NCBI GenBank assembly: GCA_002314715.1
Contig: DCGY01000079.1
Span: forward strand, 1 to 39,242
Reading direction: 5' to 3'
Length of the DNA stretch: 39,242 nucleotides
Origin: Lachnospiraceae bacterium UBA1766
GTDB taxonomy: Bacteria > Bacillota > Clostridia > Lachnospirales > Lachnospiraceae
Position 1 is the first letter of the stretch. Each line of letters begins with the position of its first letter. The notes below the pieces were generated by a model that was given only the letters and a program-made list of their open reading frames with translations, ran no database searches and was not told the origin of the DNA. Of this stretch, positions 34,838 to 39,242 are shown one piece after another. The position numbers and the translations under genes are program-made.

Positions 34838-36820
34838 ATGGGTGTTCAATTTACCAAGGAAGAACTGGAAACTTCGGTCCGGATTCCTTTTAAGGTAGAG
34901 TCAGAATTAAAATATAATATTACAGAGCTTTTAAACCGGTGCGGTATTTTTCATACCATTATTTCCAGACGAAAAACCGCCACATCCCTGGAACACAAAT
35001 TCCGTTCCGGAAAATACGGCGGTGAGAAGAAAATTCAGGATATTGTAGGTATCCGCGTGATTTTATATTACCAGGATGATATTACCATTTGCCGTCACCT
35101 GTTTGATGAAGCGTTTGGAGAAGGAGACTGGGTTACTTCCGAGAATGATGATGACAGTTTTACTGCTACCAAAACCAACGGAGTATTTCGTTTGCCGGAT
35201 TATCTGATTGACCAGATTAATCCTTCGGCCTGGGATATGAGTATTGACCAGACCTTTGAGATTCAGATTCGTACGGCATATTTTGAGGGCTGGCATGAAG
35301 TGGAGCATGATCTTCGATACAAATATCAGGATATCTGGGAAGGTGCCACATACAAGAAATACAGTCGTCAGTTAAACAGTATTATCGCCACCTTGGAGCT
35401 TTGCGACGATTCCATGATTACCACACTGGAGAATTTCAGCCATGAGTTGTATCGGGAAGAGCGTTGGGATGAGATGCTTCGTATGCATTATCGTATTCGT
35501 ATGACGGACCAGGAACTGTATCCGGAGCTGTATGAGGTCTTCTCGGCAGACTCCAAGGCCTATGGCAAAAAGCTATATAAATGTTCCAGAGAGAAATTGA
35601 TTTTACAGTTGGCCAATATTCGACGGGTGATTCCCATCAGCGTGAATATGGTGGTGGCTGTGTTAAATGATACGGTATTTCATGATGGCTCCGAGACTTA
35701 TATGAAGGTTCGGGATATCATGAAAAAACACAATGTATTTCATGACGGTGCTTTCGAAAGCGTACGTACACCGGTAGAGGTGGTTCTGAGCCCGTTGAAG
35801 GAATATCCGATTTTCCGAAATAAGGTGCTGGTTCGAGGCGGAGAGGATATTTTTGAAGAGATTTCTTCCGTGGTTTATCAGTGGGCGACCTCGAAGTACG
35901 GCAGTATTTTTCCGGGCATGGAGGAGGCGGTATCGGGATGCTTGTATCGACAGAGTGGTTACATGCTGGAAATTGCCTATGACCCAAAGAATCGAACCAT
36001 GCGAATGTATTCTTCCCATTTGGCAAACGACGTACCTTGCAGAACTTGGGACACTACGGCAATCATTACGCCGGGAGAAGACGAGAAAAGTATCTGGCTG
36101 GAGGCCAGAAACAGCATTATGGACAGAGACCGGGTCAGCGAGCAGGAACGACTTTCGGGCTTTGGCATTCCATCCTTTTATAAACGAATTTGCAGCCATC
36201 AAAAATATGAGATTTGGGATGTGGCCAAATATTTGTCCTATGCCCAGACCCGTTTTTTGGTAAAGAACGAAAAGCAGGCAGAGGATTTCTCCCATTTGAT
36301 TTCCAGTGAAAAGAGAAACAGCCCGGTGGTATTGGTGGTGTCTCCCTGTGAGGAAAACGATCCGGAGAAGCTGAATGAAGAATGGATCGGTAACTACACC
36401 GTGTTCCGTTTGGCCAGAACCTTTTCCAATTACGGTCATATTTACACCGGCTTTTATGATGCGGTACAGCCGGTTTTAGAGCGTTTCTTTGAAAAAAATG
36501 AGAGCTTACTAAAAGCGGAGGGACCAATACCGGCACTTGAAAATGTGAAAACAAACCATTATTTCGGATGTTATTTGTTCCGCCCGTCCGGCGAGGTGAC
36601 CTATTATTCACCTTCCTTTGTGGAGAACTGTACCTATAATCGTAATTATGGTGCGCAGCTGGGACATAACTTCTCTTCCGTGGTATCCGGACAGGAATGT
36701 TTCCAGTTTATGCTGATTGATGAAATTCATCGAAATATGGGTATTATTTGGGAAAATAATCGTTCCAAGCACGTAAAGAAAACGATTTCGTTGGAACAGA
36801 AACCAATTGTGGAGGAGTAA
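34838..36820 (+). CDS. RelA/SpoT-fold nucleotidyltransferase with large unknown C-terminal region
   Basis: The protein has 660 residues. Residues about 20-165 carry the RelA/SpoT synthetase fold: a basic RRKTATSLEHK segment at 44-54, Asp68/Gly71/Arg73 in DIVGIR, Glu141 in FEIQIRT, and Trp152/Glu156/His157 in GWHEVEHDLRYK. These are the ATP and metal-binding positions of (p)ppGpp synthetases. The acceptor-binding GYRSxH loop is not seen; its place has NGVFRLP at 114-120, so the substrate may not be GDP/GTP. About 430 further residues match no family I recognise. ATG 34838 follows AGGGG. It heads a cluster with an ExbB/ExbD-like channel. Function is unknown. Confidence 0.75.
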   Translation: MGVQFTKEELETSVRIPFKVESELKYNITELLNRCGIFHTIISRRKTATSLEHKFRSGKYGGEKKIQDIVGIRVILYYQDDITICRHLFDEAFGEGDWVTSENDDDSFTATKTNGVFRLPDYLIDQINPSAWDMSIDQTFEIQIRTAYFEGWHEVEHDLRYKYQDIWEGATYKKYSRQLNSIIATLELCDDSMITTLENFSHELYREERWDEMLRMHYRIRMTDQELYPELYEVFSADSKAYGKKLYKCSREKLILQLANIRRVIPISVNMVVAVLNDTVFHDGSETYMKVRDIMKKHNVFHDGAFESVRTPVEVVLSPLKEYPIFRNKVLVRGGEDIFEEISSVVYQWATSKYGSIFPGMEEAVSGCLYRQSGYMLEIAYDPKNRTMRMYSSHLANDVPCRTWDTTAIITPGEDEKSIWLEARNSIMDRDRVSEQERLSGFGIPSFYKRICSHQKYEIWDVAKYLSYAQTRFLVKNEKQAEDFSHLISSEKRNSPVVLVVSPCEENDPEKLNEEWIGNYTVFRLARTFSNYGHIYTGFYDAVQPVLERFFEKNESLLKAEGPIPALENVKTNHYFGCYLFRPSGEVTYYSPSFVENCTYNRNYGAQLGHNFSSVVSGQECFQFMLIDEIHRNMGIIWENNRSKHVKKTISLEQKPIVEE

Positions 36821-36847
36821 TCCTTTTTGGGAAAAGGAGTGGAAGAT

Positions 36848-37297
36848 ATGAGTGAATTGGTTACCACAGGAGTGATTGAGGCAATATGCCCGGAGGGATG
36901 GCTGAATTCTCCGGTGTATGATATTTTTGCCGAGAAACCCAATGTTTTAAATCCTAATCAGATTTGTTTTTTGAAGGAAGCGAAACAGCCGGATGAGTAT
37001 TTCAGTTGTCCGGCGGTCCGCATAAATTATCACGGAGAAAACAACACGCTATTGGATTGCAGCGGAATGTATACCGATGTGGAAAGAGTAGCCTTTGAGC
37101 GAAATGGAGTGCGATGGGTTGGCTTTCTGGGATACTACGGCACTTATCAAAACGGTATTTTGCAAATTGAGGGAAAGGATAATATGAGCCTTTCTTTGTG
37201 CCTTACCAATGAGCGTTGCAGTTTTACCATTGAAGATGAAGATTTCTTATCTATTTTGGACAGTATCCGGATTACACCGGTACTGCAGGAAACGTAA
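36848..37297 (+). CDS. Small protein of unknown function, possibly PsbP/DcrB-like
   Basis: I do not firmly recognise this 149-residue protein. It is beta-rich with no membrane segment or signal peptide. The opening pattern (ICPEGW, then alternating strands) and the ending FLSILDSIRI resemble PsbP/Mog1/DcrB-like folds, but this is a visual impression. ATG 36848 follows AAAAGGAG with 8 nt spacing; an in-frame TTG at 36827 lacks one. It lies 27 nt after the RelA/SpoT-fold gene and 33 nt before the ExbB-like gene, so it belongs to the same cluster. Confidence 0.6.
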   Translation: MSELVTTGVIEAICPEGWLNSPVYDIFAEKPNVLNPNQICFLKEAKQPDEYFSCPAVRINYHGENNTLLDCSGMYTDVERVAFERNGVRWVGFLGYYGTYQNGILQIEGKDNMSLSLCLTNERCSFTIEDEDFLSILDSIRITPVLQET

Positions 37298-37330
37298 ATA
37301 TCAGCCTTTCGAAGAAACGGAGAGACAAAG

Positions 37331-37879
37331 ATGAATAAAATTACCATGTTTATCGGAAATAATATGAATGCCACAATCATCGTGGTGGGCCTGATTACAT
37401 TAGGTTTTTTGGTGAAGAACTATATCGGACTTTGTAATCAGAATCAGTTTATCAAGGAGGCAGTCAATCGAAAGAATACCACCTCCGTAATGAATAAAGA
37501 GACCAAGGAAATCAAGGATGTGGAGACCAAGGAGGCAGTTACCCCGGATACGGTTCGCATTTATGTGACAGAGTTTAACAAGGTGGTTTCCAAGTTTAAC
37601 GTGCTGGCACAGATTATTCCGATTTTCCCGCTTTTGGGTATTTTCGGTACGGTGGCCGGTTTGATTTCACAGCTGCAGGCACAGGATCTGGATGCCATGT
37701 TTGCCTCTCTGGATATTGCCCTTGGTTCTACATTCTGGGGACTGTTGGTAGCGATTATCCTAAAAGTATTCGTGGCCTTCTTCTCTGCCAGAACCATCGA
37801 AGAGACGGAAATCATGATTGAGGACTACGACAAGAAATTTGATAATGCTACCAAGATGGGAAATGTGGAAAATAATTAA
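37331..37879 (+). CDS. MotA/TolQ/ExbB-family proton channel subunit
   Basis: The protein has 182 residues and three membrane segments (about 10-30, 95-115 and 135-155). The family core is clear: PLLGIFGTVAG at 100-110 and ALGSTFWGLLVAI at 130-142. ExbB-type pentamers conduct ions and drive an ExbD-type partner. The gene directly after carries the matching ExbD-like membrane helix, so the two probably form a channel. It lacks the long cytoplasmic tail of the ZorA defence protein and the larger size of MotA. What work it powers is unknown, as no outer membrane is expected in this organism. Confidence 0.85.
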   Translation: MNKITMFIGNNMNATIIVVGLITLGFLVKNYIGLCNQNQFIKEAVNRKNTTSVMNKETKEIKDVETKEAVTPDTVRIYVTEFNKVVSKFNVLAQIIPIFPLLGIFGTVAGLISQLQAQDLDAMFASLDIALGSTFWGLLVAIILKVFVAFFSARTIEETEIMIEDYDKKFDNATKMGNVENN

Positions 37880-37894
37880 TGACATGCGTGTCAT
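37879..37894. promoter_or_regulatory. First copy of the ATGACA-N4-TGTCAT palindrome
   Basis: ATGACATGCGTGTCAT has perfect 6-bp arms. It begins at the last base of the ExbB-like gene and covers the -35 region of a candidate internal promoter with TATAAT at 37910-37915. Confidence 0.6.
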
Positions 37895-37909
37895 CTTCGG
37901 AATGCACGA

Positions 37910-37915
37910 TATAAT
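37910..37915 (+). promoter_or_regulatory. Candidate internal -10 element between the two palindromes
   Basis: TATAAT lies between the two palindromes, 43 nt before the ExbD-like start codon. The -35 region (GTGTCA at 37888, 16 nt upstream) is poor, so activation by a bound regulator or no promoter at all are both possible. Confidence 0.4.
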
Positions 37916-37927
37916 AAACGAAAACAA

Positions 37928-37943
37928 ATGACATATGTGTCAT
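37928..37943. promoter_or_regulatory. Second copy of the ATGACA-N4-TGTCAT palindrome
   Basis: ATGACATATGTGTCAT shares both 6-bp arms with the first copy and differs only in the central bases. The copies are 49 bp apart centre to centre. This one ends 14 nt before the start codon of the ExbD-like gene, where a bound protein or RNA hairpin could block expression. Confidence 0.6.
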
Positions 37944-37957
37944 AAAGAGGTGCTTGG

Positions 37958-38464
37958 ATGCGAAAAAGAAGACGTACCAAAACAGATATATTGATTGATC
38001 TGACCTCCCTTTTGGATGTAATTTTCATCATCCTGATGGTGGTAATCTGTAACCAGCAAAACCTGACGATGAAGCTTCAGGCCAGTAAAGAACAGGCACA
38101 GCAGGTGGAGGAAAAAGCGGAGGCGGCATATCAGCTGTATACAGATCAGGTGGACACAGCCAAATATTCCCTGGTGATTTCCGTCACTGCTACCTATCAG
38201 AAGGATGCGGTAACGGAGCGAAAAATCAGTGTGTTGATTCCGGGGGAAGAAATCAAGGACTTTAAGCTTTCCGGAAATAATACCAGGGAGGCATTGGAGA
38301 ACTTCAAAAAGGAATTGATTCATGGTATGGAGATCGCAGCGGGAAAACCGGTAGTATTGTCACTAAACGAAGAAGATGACAATATTCTGTATCGGGACGA
38401 GAAGGCGATTAAAAAGATTTTTGAAGAGTTGGTAGAAGAATACGCAAATGCGTTTATACGATAA
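37958..38464 (+). CDS. ExbD/TolR-like protein
   Basis: The protein has 168 residues. A very basic cytoplasmic N-terminus (MRKRRRTK) precedes one membrane helix with the ExbD hallmark: DLTSLLDVIFIILMVVI, where Asp20 matches the ion-carrying aspartate. A helical, Gln/Glu-rich linker (about 40-60) and an extracytoplasmic domain of about 100 residues follow. It pairs with the upstream ExbB-like subunit. Start ATG 37958 follows AGAGGTG. The C-terminal part is not clearly an ExbD periplasmic domain; that fold looks better matched in the next gene. Confidence 0.75.
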   Translation: MRKRRRTKTDILIDLTSLLDVIFIILMVVICNQQNLTMKLQASKEQAQQVEEKAEAAYQLYTDQVDTAKYSLVISVTATYQKDAVTERKISVLIPGEEIKDFKLSGNNTREALENFKKELIHGMEIAAGKPVVLSLNEEDDNILYRDEKAIKKIFEELVEEYANAFIR

Positions 38465-38504
38465 ACAGAAGGGATAAAAGCCCCTTTGGAGAGGAGGAGT
38501 TGGT

Positions 38505-39107
38505 TTGATCGGAACATTATTGATGATTGTCGGTGCCTTGATAGGAATCCCTTCTTTTTTTGGACTGATGATGGTAATGTTTGAACCTATTCACAGCACC
38601 TTTCAGATTGTGTTCAAGAGGGTGGATGACTATGTCTTTTACGAAACACCCCATGGAAAAAAGCTTTTGCAAAGAAGCAAACAGCATCTGACCAAGTCCT
38701 TTGTGTTTTTCTTTGTGGTGGGTGTTGTGTGTTTTGGAGCCGGCTGGTTTTTGAAATATGGTCCCCATGGAAATGATTCCCTGTTCTCGCAACAGGTGGA
38801 AAGCGGAACCTATGTGGGAGATGACAGCATTCAGAATATTCAGGAAAATGCCAATAAGGCAAAGGGAACGTATGTGGATGCAAACGGCAAGGAGTATTCT
38901 TATTTCATAATTATCAGTGGACAGAACATCAGTTATAACAATCAAAGAATTGGTGGCATAGAGGAGTTTGCCACCTTTGTAAAGACCCTTGATCGAACCA
39001 AATCCATTTATATTGTGGACGATTTTGCGGTGGCGGCTACCTACCATAAGGTTTTGGAACTGTTGACGGAAAGCGGTTTGAATTACGAAACGGAAAGTAG
39101 AGAATAA
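38505..39107 (+). CDS. Membrane protein with ExbD-like C-terminal domain
   Basis: The protein has 200 residues with two membrane segments (about 3-25 and 64-83) and an outer C-terminal domain. Residues about 133-200 resemble the ExbD/TolR periplasmic fold: strand-turn-strand, then IYIVDDFAVAATYHKVLELLTESGLNYE-like order (Asp-rich strand, helix, final Gly strand). The start is a TTG at 38505, supported by GAGGAGGAG 5 nt upstream; ATG 38523 is the alternative. It follows the ExbD-like gene by 40 nt and overlaps the next gene by one base. Function is unknown; membership of the channel complex is inferred. Confidence 0.6.
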   Translation: MIGTLLMIVGALIGIPSFFGLMMVMFEPIHSTFQIVFKRVDDYVFYETPHGKKLLQRSKQHLTKSFVFFFVVGVVCFGAGWFLKYGPHGNDSLFSQQVESGTYVGDDSIQNIQENANKAKGTYVDANGKEYSYFIIISGQNISYNNQRIGGIEEFATFVKTLDRTKSIYIVDDFAVAATYHKVLELLTESGLNYETESRE

Positions 39108-39242
39108 TGCAGAAGATGAAAAAAGGTCTCCTGGTGGCAATGCTTTTGACGAGTACGGTACTGCTTGCCGGATGGGGGAAGAAATCGGTTGAATTATTGA
39201 ATAAAGCAAAGCTGATTGATCTGGGACTTGCCATTGTTCCTG
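39107..39242 (+). CDS. Secreted or membrane protein of unknown function (3' end missing)
   Basis: Only 45 codons are in the window. The N-terminus is a signal peptide: MQKMKKGLLVAMLL, then TSTVLLAGW. The end looks like a lipobox (LLAG) but the expected cysteine is a tryptophan (TGG). ATG 39107 overlaps the previous stop by one base, so it continues the cluster. An ATG at 39116 is an alternative start. Nothing more can be said of its role. Confidence 0.55.
   Translation, partial: MQKMKKGLLVAMLLTSTVLLAGWGKKSVELLNKAKLIDLGLAIVP

Noticed and set aside
36848..37297. Antitoxin for the RelA/SpoT-fold protein
   Set aside because: The position would suit a toxin-antitoxin pair, but nothing in the sequence supports antitoxin function and the upstream protein is much larger than known toxic alarmone synthetases.
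37331..38464. Flagellar MotA/MotB stator
   Set aside because: The first protein has three membrane segments and is short, and the second has no OmpA-like domain, fitting ExbB/ExbD better than a stator.
37331..39107. Zorya-type phage defence system
   Set aside because: The ExbB-like protein lacks the long ZorA tail, the partner shows no OmpA/peptidoglycan-binding domain, and no ZorC, ZorD or ZorE gene is visible. It remains possible only if found downstream.

Overview
The window looks like chromosome of a pectin-degrading Gram-positive anaerobe of the Bacillota, most likely a Lachnospiraceae-type gut or rumen bacterium. This is inferred from gene content: a lipoprotein-based carbohydrate ABC transporter without its own ATPase, DUF624, a T-box-controlled trp operon, LacI-family control of uronate genes, moderate GC and strong AGGAG ribosome sites. 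I see no rRNA, tRNA, CRISPR array, insertion sequence or phage gene.

Layout. (1) 1-3575: end of a sugar-binding lipoprotein gene, an intercistronic terminator, then two ABC permeases. (2) 3646-8321: an unknown membrane-anchored protein (minus), a DUF624 protein overlapping a methyl-accepting chemotaxis protein, and a serine hydrolase (minus). (3) 8475-13534: an operon of CE12 rhamnogalacturonan acetylesterase, MATE exporter, GH28 polygalacturonase-like hydrolase and a TIM-barrel isomerase. (4) 13535-16932: CE8 pectin methylesterase (minus), GH105 unsaturated uronyl hydrolase and a LacI-family repressor (minus). (5) 17140-22854: uxaB-uxaA-uxaC-kdgK, with kdgK interrupted by a frameshift. (6) 23084-24760: a REC-GGDEF(degenerate)-EAL response regulator. 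(7) 24865-28442: a possible leader peptide, an LPG-flippase-like membrane protein, phosphatidylserine decarboxylase and glycerol kinase. (8) 28476-34740: a tryptophan T-box followed by trpD-C-B-A-E-G, without trpF. (9) 34751-39242: a RelA/SpoT-fold protein, a small unknown protein, an ExbB/MotA-like channel subunit, two ExbD-like proteins and the start of a secreted protein.

How the genes work together. None of the four pectin enzymes has a recognisable signal peptide. The likely model is import of pectin oligosaccharides by the ABC transporter, then cytosolic deacetylation, demethylation and hydrolysis. The released galacturonate would be isomerised (UxaC), reduced (UxaB), dehydrated (UxaA) and phosphorylated (KdgK). 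The aldolase is not in the window. LacI-type palindromes lie at the starts of the CE12 operon and uxaB, and between lacI and uxaB, so one regulator probably controls much of this, although the same sites also resemble CcpA cre boxes.

The part least explained by known biology is 34838-39242: a RelA/SpoT-like nucleotidyltransferase beside an ExbB/ExbD-type ion-channel pair in a Gram-positive setting, with paired palindromes inside the cluster. It runs off the right edge, so its full extent is unknown.
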